DNA of 16,898 bases from Nitrosotalea sp. Its GTDB lineage: Archaea > Halobacteriota > Syntropharchaeia > Alkanophagales > Methanospirareceae. The DNA lies in contig DYFG01000025.1 of NCBI GenBank assembly GCA_020725315.1, forward strand, positions 1-16,898. The letters run 5' to 3'. Position numbers and translations under genes: made by a program. Shown one piece after another: positions 1 through 7,075 of the stretch (its first letter is position 1; each line of letters starts with the position of its first letter). Below the pieces are notes generated by a model, which was not told the origin of the DNA, ran no database searches, and was given only the letters and a program-made list of their open reading frames with translations.

Positions 1-210
1 TATGCGAAATGGAATTCACCACCCACAACAAGCAGTTACGACGCACGCGGATACTCCAGCTGGGCGCAGGAGATAGCAGGTCCTGCATCAGGTTCTGGAA
101 GCTTCCCTAACCACCTTCGAATCCTCTTCAAGGCGCTCTATAAATCTCTCTAACTCTTCTAAGCTGCTCATTATCTTTTTATCATCTATTCTTCTCTACT
201 TTTCTATCAT
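1..210. other. Gene-poor window edge with one tiny minus-strand ORF
   Basis: This stretch lies downstream of the DUF35 gene. The only coding-like signal is a 27-codon minus-strand ORF at 88-171, beginning MSSLEELERFIERLEEDS and ending ASRT. It is rich in Glu, Leu and Arg, like a short helix. A shifted frame continues past its stop with about 22 open codons containing KLPEPDAGPAIS, so a frameshifted remnant is possible. There is no clear Shine-Dalgarno sequence. I do not recognise the protein, and nothing else is visible here: no tRNA and no repeat. Confidence 0.2.
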
Positions 211-678
211 TCATTCTGTAACGCTAAATACCGGGCATGTGCGAAGCCCACCCGAGAACTTATCCCCTCTGGTATATGAGCCATTCAATTTCACCTGCTT
301 ACCAAGTAATTCTTGCGTGGCACGCTCAGCATCGTAATCGAGCCGCCCCACAATACAAGGCCCCTCTCTTGTTCTCACCAGACACGGGATATAAGGAACA
401 TCGTCTTCAAATCCCTCTGGTGGCACACGGATCACCGTGAATGTTATCAACTCGCCTTCTCTACCTAACTCTGTTCTCTCGAGGTTCATGCTCCCGCACC
501 ACTGGCAAACTGGCGTTGGCGGGCATGTTATTTTGTTGCATGTGAGACACCTCAATCCGAGCAATTTCCCTTCCTTTATGCCGTTCTCATAGTCCGCATG
601 GGTTAAAATCATGTATTCACGGGCTCCGCCCGTGCCCCCGGAAACCCCGGAGGGGTTTACTTTCAGTTCGTTCTCCAT
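211..678 (-). CDS. DUF35 Zn-ribbon/OB-fold protein, partner of acetoacetyl-CoA thiolase
   Basis: Small scaffold protein of the archaeal thiolase/HMG-CoA synthase assembly. In characterised archaea, DUF35 proteins bridge the two enzymes and pass acetoacetyl-CoA between them at the start of the mevalonate pathway. A four-Cys zinc ribbon is visible (CLTC and CQWC, 11 residues apart), followed by an OB-fold stretch (GELITFTVIRVP through PCIVGRL). It lies 16 bases behind the thiolase stop, so the two form an operon. The start is uncertain. The frame is open to a TTG at 720. The ATG at 678 has GAGGG about 10 nt upstream and is used here. A third start, ATG at 612 (MILTHADYENG), gives about 133 residues, which fits the family's usual length, and excludes a Gly/Ser/Thr-rich segment encoded by two perfect hairpins. 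Family call is firm; the start is not. Confidence 0.88.
   Translation of the reverse strand: MENELKVNPSGVSGGTGGAREYMILTHADYENGIKEGKLLGLRCLTCNKITCPPTPVCQWCGSMNLERTELGREGELITFTVIRVPPEGFEDDVPYIPCLVRTREGPCIVGRLDYDAERATQELLGKQVKLNGSYTRGDKFSGGLRTCPVFSVTE
618..658 (-). repeat. Two tandem perfect 7-bp stem / 3-nt loop hairpins
   Basis: On the minus strand, AAACCCC-TCC-GGGGTTT (658-642) is followed after 7 nt by CACGGGC-GGA-GCCCGTG (634-618). Both stems are perfect 7-bp pairs with triplet loops. They end 5 nt before the ATG at 612. If translated, they encode a low-complexity Gly/Ser/Thr segment that the DUF35 family does not need. They could be a leader structure covering the start, a small inserted palindromic element, or chance in GC-rich sequence. 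Two perfect hairpins side by side make chance less likely. Confidence 0.7.
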
Positions 679-694
679 TCTCCACTCTCCCTCT

Positions 695-1888
695 TTATTT
701 CCTCCTCTTCGATCTGCCAAGTATAAGATGGCACAGCGTCCCGAAGTCGCCGCCGAGTGTATCAGTCATCCCATACTCTGGAACCGGGTCAATTTGATTG
801 CCTTCTGGTGCTTCGCCTCTCATCTGCTTAACGATCCAGTAAACCTGGGACGCGCCCGTTGCTCCTATTGGATGCCCTTTGCCGATTAACCCTCCTGACA
901 TATTTACCGGTATTTCCCCACCTAATTCAGTTTGATCCTCTACAGTTGCATCTGCCGCTTCTCCACACTTAAAGAACCCCATACACTCGAGTGCTATCAA
1001 TTCCGCAATCGTAAAACAGTCGTGAACCTCCACTATGTCAATATCTTCGGGACTGAGGTTTGCATGCTTAAACGCTGCTCGTGCAGAGTTTATCCTCGAA
1101 ACAGGTTTTGTTAAGTCCTCCATCTTTGCTAATGGAGTCCCCGAACTCTGTCCCGTTCCTACTATGTAAATCGGCTCGTCAGTATACTTCCTCGCCTCCT
1201 CTGCGGAGCAGAGCACCAGCGCTGACGCTCCATCCGAAAACGGACAGCAGTCCAAAAGGGTTAATGGATCAGCGACTAATCGCGAATTGATCACCCCTTC
1301 TACCGTTAAATCGCCGTACTTCTTATAAAATTGCGCTAAAGGATTTAAAGCGCCATGCCGGTGGTTCTTCACTGAAACATACGCCATTTTCTCTCTCAGG
1401 TTATCAATGGGTATATCGTAATTTCTCGAATAGACTCGCGCCGCCATTGCGAATACACCTGGAAAGGTGAGTCCCACCGGTCCTTCGGTTGGCGCATGAC
1501 AAGCCATCGCAAACGTTCGTGTAGCAAAGTTAACACCCATCGTTGACGCTTTTTCCACTCCCCCCGCTATCACGATATCGTATTCACCAGCACCGACCCA
1601 CATTGCAGCATCTCGTATCGCAACCGATGCTGATGCACATGCACCTTCACATCCCGTCGCAGGTATAGGTCCCAGGTTGAGGTCAGCGGCTGAGAATACC
1701 GCTGGCATTACCTGCCCCTCTTCAAAACCCGGAAGAGCGGAACCTTGAAATAGAGCCTCTATATCCTTCAACTCCACACCTGCATCGTCAATTGCTTGGA
1801 GTGCGGCTTCTGAGAATAACTCAATTAATGTCTTCGAAGCTCTCCCGAACTTCGTATGCCCAATTCCTATTATCGCCACATCTCTCAT
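695..1888 (-). CDS. Archaeal acetoacetyl-CoA thiolase (acetyl-CoA C-acetyltransferase)
   Basis: Condenses two acetyl-CoA to acetoacetyl-CoA, the first step of archaeal mevalonate and isoprenoid lipid synthesis. The 397-residue protein shows the SCP-x/archaeal thiolase pattern. The nucleophile Cys84 sits in EGACASAS, HDCF lies at 289-292 with Cys291, and GKGHPIGATGAS carries His339. The N-terminus MRDVAIIGIGHTKFGR is typical of the family. The start has a purine-rich ribosome site (GAGAGGAG) a few bases upstream. The AGGAGG near the stop (706-701) lies inside this gene and may help couple the DUF35 gene. The usual third member, HMG-CoA synthase, does not lie immediately upstream; an OB-fold gene does. 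The exact acyl substrate is inferred from the DUF35 partner. Confidence 0.92.
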   Translation of the reverse strand: MRDVAIIGIGHTKFGRASKTLIELFSEAALQAIDDAGVELKDIEALFQGSALPGFEEGQVMPAVFSAADLNLGPIPATGCEGACASASVAIRDAAMWVGAGEYDIVIAGGVEKASTMGVNFATRTFAMACHAPTEGPVGLTFPGVFAMAARVYSRNYDIPIDNLREKMAYVSVKNHRHGALNPLAQFYKKYGDLTVEGVINSRLVADPLTLLDCCPFSDGASALVLCSAEEARKYTDEPIYIVGTGQSSGTPLAKMEDLTKPVSRINSARAAFKHANLSPEDIDIVEVHDCFTIAELIALECMGFFKCGEAADATVEDQTELGGEIPVNMSGGLIGKGHPIGATGASQVYWIVKQMRGEAPEGNQIDPVPEYGMTDTLGGDFGTLCHLILGRSKRRK

Positions 1889-1944
1889 TCGTATCTCCTC
1901 TCCTATCTTCGCTCCTCCTTTTTATTTAACTCCAGACTTTTAAA

Positions 1945-2634
1945 TCAGGTATATTTACACAAAAAGTTCTTTATCTCATTTAGTATAAACTCTTCACCCC
2001 GTATTTTGACTTCTTCCGCCATTAACACATACCACTTTTCATAATCCACCACATTTCCTCTCGCCCTAACAGACACACCAAAAGAGATACGCTCTTCCGT
2101 TTCTCTTTCTCTTAATGCCAGATATACAGCACCTGTACCATCGTCCAATACCAGCACCCTTTTGTCTGCTTCCTCCACGATTGATACGATCTCGCCCTCC
2201 ACGATAACATCGAACGCGCCTTCACACCTAACGATTTCCGCTATACTCCTCTTCCTCGGCTTTATCAAATCAGCGTAACTGGGAAAGCTGATATCCTCGT
2301 CAATTTCGCGTACGTTCGTGTTTTCCCCCGCATACAATGTGGGCAGCCCCTTCCACTTCTTCACGTAGGCATTTTCTATGAGCACGATCCTGTCCTTCAC
2401 AAGCTCCTCGCGCTCTTCCCATGAGACAAAAGGTAATTTTGCGGTATCGTCAGCAACTATTCCGTGAGTAATACCTTTTTTAGCACCCCCTTTCGTCCTT
2501 ATCTCCTTTTTTGATAGCTCTAATACTCTACATACAGCATTTATTTCTGCTTCGCCGTGCTTCACGCAACTCAGCTCTCTGACTCCACTCTCCGAAAAAC
2601 TGAAGAATCCATGTTTGTTATACGCTCGGTGCAT
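1945..2634 (-). CDS. Two-OB-fold RPA-like nucleic-acid-binding protein
   Basis: The 229-residue protein appears to hold two OB folds. The first is about residues 18-110 (INAVCRVLELSKKEI, then GIVADDTAKLPFVSW, IVLIENAYVKKWKGLPTLYA). The second is about 130-222 (FDVIVEGEIVSIVEE, VLVLDDGTGAVYLALRE, VSVRARGNVVDYEKWYVL). The pattern of a conserved DDTG or DDTA turn followed by a strand is what replication protein A and related single-strand-binding proteins show, so a role in DNA replication or repair is likely but inferred. No zinc finger is seen, unlike many full archaeal RPA subunits. The AT-rich upstream stretch (TTTTTAAAAATA about 20 nt before the ATG) could be its promoter. It precedes the thiolase by 56 bases on the same strand and could share a transcript, although function does not link them. 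Confidence 0.7.
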   Translation of the reverse strand: MHRAYNKHGFFSFSESGVRELSCVKHGEAEINAVCRVLELSKKEIRTKGGAKKGITHGIVADDTAKLPFVSWEEREELVKDRIVLIENAYVKKWKGLPTLYAGENTNVREIDEDISFPSYADLIKPRKRSIAEIVRCEGAFDVIVEGEIVSIVEEADKRVLVLDDGTGAVYLALRERETEERISFGVSVRARGNVVDYEKWYVLMAEEVKIRGEEFILNEIKNFLCKYT

Positions 2635-2706
2635 AGCACTTTATTTTTAAAAAATAATCGGCGCTAAAAAAAGTATCAGTTTATTTTGCAATGAGGGTAG
2701 CGAAAA

Positions 2707-2895
2707 ATGCGAAGCATGCATGAGATATTAAAATTAGTGTGCACGTTTTTAAATGGAGAAGAAGTGGAGTATGTTGTAGTTGGCGGGTTAGCGGTTCTAT
2801 TTTACGGTATCCCCCGCACGACGATGGATATAGACCTGATAATCGCGGCGGATATGGCAGAGAGAAAGCAATTCGTATGCGTAAAAAAGAGGTAA
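2707..2895 (+). pseudogene. Truncated MNT/AbiEii-type nucleotidyltransferase, N-terminal remnant
   Basis: The first ~50 codons match the start of a minimal or AbiEii-like nucleotidyltransferase: an N-terminal helix, then VVVGGLAVLFYG, then PRTTMDIDLII. These supply the GG and the two Asp residues of the nucleotide-transfer core. After MAERKQF the reading frame ends within the next gene, so the C-terminal half, including any third acidic residue, is gone. The last residues, VCVKKR, come from the kinase start read in another frame. GAGGG lies about 9 nt before the ATG, so the fragment could still be translated, and its stop overlaps the kinase start by 19 bases. Such proteins usually act as toxins or antitoxins with a HEPN or MNT partner; none is present here. 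Confidence 0.75.
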
Positions 2896-3794
2896 TCGGC
2901 TTAGGAGCTTTGAATTATGATGTTTTATACGTTGTGGAGCGAATAGCACGAGGCGGGGAAGAGGTAGGGATTATCGATGTAAAGAAAGCACCTGGTGGCT
3001 CTGCAGCAAATACAATCGTTTCGTTAGCGAGATTAGGCGTTGAGGTTGGTTTTGTGGGCATAGTAGGTACCGACGAAGAAGGAGAACTAATTCTGGAAGA
3101 ATTCAGGAAAGAAGGGGTGGAAACGAGGATCAGAAGAGAAGAGGGTTACACAGGCGCGGCAATCGGGTTCATCGATGCCAGAGGAGAAAGGGCTCTTTAT
3201 ATCTATCCCGGCGTGAATGAGCTGCTTTCCATCGAGGATATTGATAGAGGATTTGTAGATACCGCACAATTCCTGCATATGAGCTCATTTGTGAACAAAG
3301 AGCAGTTAGAGATGCAACGCGAATTGGCAAGAAGAGTTAATTCAAAGCTCAGTTTTAGCCCCGGAATGCTCTGTTTCAAATACGAGCTTGAGGATTTAAG
3401 TGAAGTAATAGAGCGAAGCGAAGTGGTTTTTCTCAGCCTAAGGGAGTTAACATCACTGATAAAAGGAGCGGATTATGAAGAAGGTGCTGATATTCTTCTG
3501 AACAAGGGGGCTCAGATTGTCTGTGTGACGCTTGGCGAGAAAGGCTGTTATGTTGCCAGTCGCACCGGCGCATCGCATTTAATCGATGCATATCCAACTA
3601 ATGTGGTGGATACAACCGGGGCTGGTGATGCATTCGCCTCAGGATTCCTGTACGGGTTGCTCCACGAGAGAAGCATACATGAAAGTGGTAATCTAGGTAA
3701 TTTAGTAGCTTCATTCTGCATACGTGAATATGGCTGTAGAAAAGGGTTGCCTTACAAACTATCTTTGCAACCCTTCTTTGAACCTAAAGGTTGA
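2877..3794 (+). CDS. PfkB/ribokinase-family carbohydrate or nucleoside kinase
   Basis: ATP-dependent kinase of the ribokinase superfamily. From the ATG at 2877 it is 305 residues, normal for the family. The N-terminal beta-strand and glycine segment (EVIGLGALNYDVLY), the substrate lid GGSAANT, and the C-terminal signature DTTGAGDAFASGF (residues about 245-257, catalytic Asp251) are all intact. The longer open frame from 2739 would add 46 Arg/Cys-rich residues that are a shadow of the nucleotidyltransferase remnant, so the internal ATG is chosen even though its ribosome site is weak. The substrate cannot be read from sequence. The general form resembles archaeal nucleoside kinases such as the MJ0406 type, but sugars are possible. 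Confidence 0.85.
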   Translation: MRKKEVIGLGALNYDVLYVVERIARGGEEVGIIDVKKAPGGSAANTIVSLARLGVEVGFVGIVGTDEEGELILEEFRKEGVETRIRREEGYTGAAIGFIDARGERALYIYPGVNELLSIEDIDRGFVDTAQFLHMSSFVNKEQLEMQRELARRVNSKLSFSPGMLCFKYELEDLSEVIERSEVVFLSLRELTSLIKGADYEEGADILLNKGAQIVCVTLGEKGCYVASRTGASHLIDAYPTNVVDTTGAGDAFASGFLYGLLHERSIHESGNLGNLVASFCIREYGCRKGLPYKLSLQPFFEPKG

Positions 3795-3859
3795 CAAAAA
3801 AACAGAGAATTCTACACTAAGCAGAGGTTGTAAGAAATCGCGAGACTGCATAAAAAATT

Positions 3860-4939
3860 ATGAAATCCATGAAATCAGGGGCAGAGCATGTGCCGTGCGT
3901 GAAAGTGGAGAAGATAAGAGGCGAGGACATCCGGAGCGCGTTAAAGGACCGCAACCTGCTGAGAACTGACGTCAGGATAACCTCCGATGATAAGTTCGTT
4001 TATTTACCGCTTATTCGGGCGTTGACCGAAGATGAAATAAGGGGTATAGGCGCTGAGGAACTTTTAAGACGAGATTTTGCCGTTTTAGAAGAGAGAAAGA
4101 GCATAGAAGATACCGCTGGATTTAAGCCATCGTATGAGGTGATAGGTGACATTGCGGTGCTCACCGAGGTGCTAAACGAGAGAGAAGAACAGCTTGTAGC
4201 ACAGGCATTAATGGACCTGCATAAAAACATCAAAGTGGTAGCAAAACGGATTTCACCGGTGGAAGGCGTGTTTAGAACAAGAAAACTGGAGCTAATCGCT
4301 GGCGAGAACAGGACGGAAACGATACACAGGGAGCACGGCTGTACGTACAAGCTCGACTTGGAAAAGGTTTATTTCAATCCACGGTTGGCCGGGGAACGGA
4401 ATCGAGTCGCGGCGCAGCTCGAACGCACCAAAGAGGAGGAGATAATAGATATGTTCGCAGGTGTTGGCGCTTTCTCCATACAACTTGCGAAACGAGCACC
4501 TCAAAGTCACGTTACAGCAATTGATATCAATCCCGATGCGATACGGTATTTGGAGGAAAATATACGACTGAATGGTGTACGCAACATAGATGCGGTAGAA
4601 GGAGACATAAAAGAAATTTACGTAAAGTTCAGAAACACGGCAGACCGGATAATCATGAACCTCCCGAAGAGTGCGTATCTATTCCTCCACGAAGCATTGA
4701 GCATGCTCAAACCCCAAGGTGGAATCATTCATTTTTACGACCTGGAATCCGCTTATCCTGAAGAAGGCGAGGAAAAGCATAAGACAGTTGAAAAAGCAAT
4801 AACCAAGGCGAAAGAGAAATTTATGGCACAAGTCCAAGAATTGGGCAGAGGAGAATCGGTAGAGATACAAGAAGCGCGAAAAGTGAAGCCTTATGCTCCA
4901 TACGCATATATAATAGGGATTGATGCTGCAATCACCTGA
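3860..4939 (+). CDS. trm5: tRNA (guanine37-N1)-methyltransferase Trm5
   Basis: SAM-dependent enzyme that makes m1G37 in tRNA, preventing frameshifting and starting wyosine synthesis in archaea. The N-terminal D1-like region (about 11-50) is followed by the middle domain with YFNPRLAGER (171-180), the Rossmann SAM loop DMFAGVGAFS (197-206), the acidic IDINPDAI strand, and the NLPK motif (267-270) that holds the target base. At 359 residues it fits archaeal Trm5b. A GTG at 3890 would give an N-terminus MPCVKVEKIRGED, which looks more like family starts than the 10 extra residues from the ATG at 3860, so the start is open. It follows the kinase by 65 bases and converges with nikR, leaving only 5 bases between the two 3' ends. 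Confidence 0.9.
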   Translation: MKSMKSGAEHVPCVKVEKIRGEDIRSALKDRNLLRTDVRITSDDKFVYLPLIRALTEDEIRGIGAEELLRRDFAVLEERKSIEDTAGFKPSYEVIGDIAVLTEVLNEREEQLVAQALMDLHKNIKVVAKRISPVEGVFRTRKLELIAGENRTETIHREHGCTYKLDLEKVYFNPRLAGERNRVAAQLERTKEEEIIDMFAGVGAFSIQLAKRAPQSHVTAIDINPDAIRYLEENIRLNGVRNIDAVEGDIKEIYVKFRNTADRIIMNLPKSAYLFLHEALSMLKPQGGIIHFYDLESAYPEEGEEKHKTVEKAITKAKEKFMAQVQELGRGESVEIQEARKVKPYAPYAYIIGIDAAIT

Positions 4940-4944
4940 AGAAT

Positions 4945-5334
4945 TTATGCCACAATCAACTTGATAAAATCCATTTTCCCAGAGGTCTGGAGCGACCTCA
5001 CCAACTCCTTCACCCGAGCAGCGTCGCCCTCCAGAATGAAGACCTCAAGACATTTATCCTTTCTCAAGTGGTTATGAATCTGTGTGCTTATGATCTCCTC
5101 GAATTCATGCTTTATCCCTGTTACGGTATCCTCCATGCTCTGTGTGTGAACGACCAGAAGCACAAAATTCAAGCTGCCTTCTAATCGCTCTTTTTCTTTA
5201 TAATCCGCAATGAGCATCCGTGCTCCGGCTCGTATCGCCTCCGACCTCCCGGAGAAGCCGAGCTCTCTTTGGAGCTTCGTTATCTCCTCCAATAGCTCGT
5301 CATTCAATGAGACGCTGATGATACTCATGTTCAT
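4945..5334 (-). CDS. nikR: NikR-type nickel-responsive transcriptional regulator
   Basis: A 129-residue ribbon-helix-helix repressor with an ACT-like metal-sensing C-terminal domain. The N-terminus (ISVSLNDELLEEI, then SGRSEAIRAGAR) is the DNA-binding ribbon and helices. The sensing half contains His76 (IKHEF), His87 and His89 (QIHNHL) and Cys95 (DKCLEVFILEGD). These occupy the same residue numbers as the four high-affinity nickel ligands of E. coli NikR. In the family, nickel binding switches on DNA binding to repress nickel import. A TATA-like CCTATATAATACC lies about 25 nt before the ATG and there is no Shine-Dalgarno, so the message is probably leaderless. It diverges from the metal transporter genes and very likely controls them, but the operator is unproven. 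Confidence 0.9.
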   Translation of the reverse strand: MNMSIISVSLNDELLEEITKLQRELGFSGRSEAIRAGARMLIADYKEKERLEGSLNFVLLVVHTQSMEDTVTGIKHEFEEIISTQIHNHLRKDKCLEVFILEGDAARVKELVRSLQTSGKMDFIKLIVA

Positions 5335-5448
5335 TCATATAACATTAATAAGGTATTATATAGGTAGTCCCCAAAAATTAATAACTATCTATTTAAATAT
5401 TATTAAATTCTATCTCAGTAGTGGATAGTGAAACATGGAGGCACTAAG
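5335..5448. promoter_or_regulatory. Divergent nikR / metal-transporter promoter region
   Basis: This AT-rich gap must serve both directions. For nikR, a TATA-like box (minus strand, about 5366-5354) overlaps an imperfect inverted repeat ATATAA-N13-TTATAT (5337-5342 and 5356-5361), which is a candidate operator. For the transporter, TTTAAATA at 5392-5399 is a TATA candidate; CTATCT occurs on both sides of it (5385-5390, 5410-5415) and ACTATC/GATAGT form distant arms (5384-5389, 5424-5429). GGAGG at 5437-5441 is the ribosome site for the ATG at 5449. The repeats are short in an AT-rich background, so operator assignment is tentative. Confidence 0.45.
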
Positions 5449-6309
5449 ATGGATAAAGGTAGATGGATAGTTATCATTGGGGGGTTGATTGTAGCTGTTT
5501 GTCTCCTCGCTTGGATTGCTCTTGAAGGAGAAAGAAGAGCGGAGAACGGAGAGATAGGCGTTATAGTAACCATACTGCCCCAGGCGGAATTTGTGGAAAA
5601 AGTCGGTGGAGAGCATGTGAAGGTGACGGTGATGGTCCCTCAGGGAGCGAGTCCACATACCTATGAGCCCACAGCAGGGCAGTTAAGGGAGGTCAGTAAG
5701 GCAAAGATGTATGCAAAAGTGGGCTCCGGTGTTGAGTTCGAACTGGCATGGTTCGATAAGATAAGGGAAGTGAACAAGGATATGCTGGTCGTTGACTGCT
5801 CGAATGGAATACAGCTGATAGGTGGAGACCCCCATATATGGAACTCTCCCCGCAATGCCAGAGTGATGGTGGAAAATATCTGCGCAGGACTCATTCAGAT
5901 CGACCCAGAGCACGAGGCGGAGTATACCGCAAACAGAGATAGATATCTTCCAGAACTCGAGGAGGTTGATGCATATATCCATGAGCGACTTGATCGCTAT
6001 ACTAAACACCGCGTATTTTCAATCTACCATCCCGCATTTGGCTATTTCGCTGCCGAATACAATCTCACGCAAATCGCGATTGAGCATGAAGGAAAAGCTC
6101 CAACACCGAAAGTAATCCAGTATTGCATTGATTTCGCGAGGCAATACAACCTCTCCTATGTCTATGTCGCGCCGCAATTTGCGACACTGGATGCTGAGGT
6201 GATCGCACATGAGATTGGCGGTCAAACCGTTTTTATAAACCCGCTCCCTCGTGACTATTGTGCCACTATGCGAAGCGTTGCGGCTTCACTTTCTCTGGAG
6301 ATGGAATAA
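5449..6309 (+). CDS. Cluster-9 metal ABC transporter, substrate-binding protein (ZnuA/TroA-like)
   Basis: Extracytoplasmic receptor that captures a divalent metal and hands it to the permease. The start at 5449 is chosen because GGAGG sits 7 nt upstream; an ATG at 5428 adds seven residues and lacks a site. An N-terminal hydrophobic segment (residues 6-25) is an uncleaved anchor or signal peptide; I see no convincing lipobox. The mature part (286 residues in all) has the family ligands His70 (SPHTYEP), His129 (DPHIW) and His194 (YHPAFGYF). The fourth, usually acidic, ligand near the C-terminus is not obvious. There is no His-rich loop of the kind common in zinc receptors. The metal may be Zn, Mn or, given nikR next door, Ni. 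It is followed directly by the ATPase gene. Confidence 0.87.
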   Translation: MDKGRWIVIIGGLIVAVCLLAWIALEGERRAENGEIGVIVTILPQAEFVEKVGGEHVKVTVMVPQGASPHTYEPTAGQLREVSKAKMYAKVGSGVEFELAWFDKIREVNKDMLVVDCSNGIQLIGGDPHIWNSPRNARVMVENICAGLIQIDPEHEAEYTANRDRYLPELEEVDAYIHERLDRYTKHRVFSIYHPAFGYFAAEYNLTQIAIEHEGKAPTPKVIQYCIDFARQYNLSYVYVAPQFATLDAEVIAHEIGGQTVFINPLPRDYCATMRSVAASLSLEME

Positions 6310-7074
6310 ATGACGCCACAAGGAGAGGAGATTGTAAGGCTCGAAGATGTCTGGCTCCAGTTCGATGGTGTGCCGGTACTGGAGGGGATCAACCTTTCCA
6401 TTTATGAGTATGATTTCTTGGGGATAATAGGGCCGAACGGAGGAGGAAAGACCACGCTCTTAAAAGTCATTCTTGGCTTACTGGAGCCGAATCGTGGCAA
6501 AGTTACCGTTTTTGGGCTTGCGCCAGAACGAGGTCGGAAATTTGTGGGTTATGTCCCACAATTCAGCCTCTTCGATCGCGAATTCCCGATAAGTGTCTGG
6601 GATGTCGTGCTGATGGGGCGCATGAGTCATATGAAACGGTTCAGACGATATAACGAAGGGGACATGAAGCGTGCGGACGGAGCCCTGAAGACAGTTGAGA
6701 TGTTCGATTGCCGGGATTGCCAGATAGGGGAGCTCTCCGGAGGCCAGCAGCAACGGGTTTTTATCGCACGTGCACTCGTAGCCGAGCCGAAACTGCTTCT
6801 CCTCGATGAGCCGATGGCGAGCGTGGATTCACCAATGCAGACAGAGCTTTATGCCCTTCTTGAGCATCTTCGACGGCGAATGGCGATCGTGTTAGTCTCA
6901 CATGACATCAGTGCGGTAACCATTTACGTGGATAAAATCGCCTGTCTAAGCCGCAAGCTTTTTTATCACGGCACAAAAGAGTTACCTGTGGAAGATCTGG
7001 AAGCCGCATACCGATGCCCTGTCGACCTCATAGCTCACGGTTTTCCTCACCGCGTATTGAGGGAGCACGAGTAA
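6310..7074 (+). CDS. Metal ABC transporter ATPase (ZnuC-like)
   Basis: ATP-hydrolysing subunit for the neighbouring metal permease. The 254 residues contain Walker A GPNGGGKT (41-48), Q-loop Gln84 in YVPQF, signature LSGGQQQR (142-149), Walker B LLLLDEP (162-168) and the switch His198. The ATG follows the receptor gene's TAA without a gap, as in a tightly packed operon, and its own stop is one base before the permease start. The sequence resembles manganese/zinc ATPases of the ZnuC/MntB type. Confidence 0.93.
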   Translation: MTPQGEEIVRLEDVWLQFDGVPVLEGINLSIYEYDFLGIIGPNGGGKTTLLKVILGLLEPNRGKVTVFGLAPERGRKFVGYVPQFSLFDREFPISVWDVVLMGRMSHMKRFRRYNEGDMKRADGALKTVEMFDCRDCQIGELSGGQQQRVFIARALVAEPKLLLLDEPMASVDSPMQTELYALLEHLRRRMAIVLVSHDISAVTIYVDKIACLSRKLFYHGTKELPVEDLEAAYRCPVDLIAHGFPHRVLREHE

Positions 7075-7075
7075 G

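Noticed and set aside
2641..2657. A/T palindrome TTATTTTT-AAAAAATAA
   Set aside because: Made only of A and T in an AT-rich promoter gap; it is better explained by TATA-like sequence than by an operator.
2739..2876. 46-residue extension of the PfkB kinase
   Set aside because: It is the nucleotidyltransferase remnant read in another frame, rich in Arg, Cys and Trp, with no family match.
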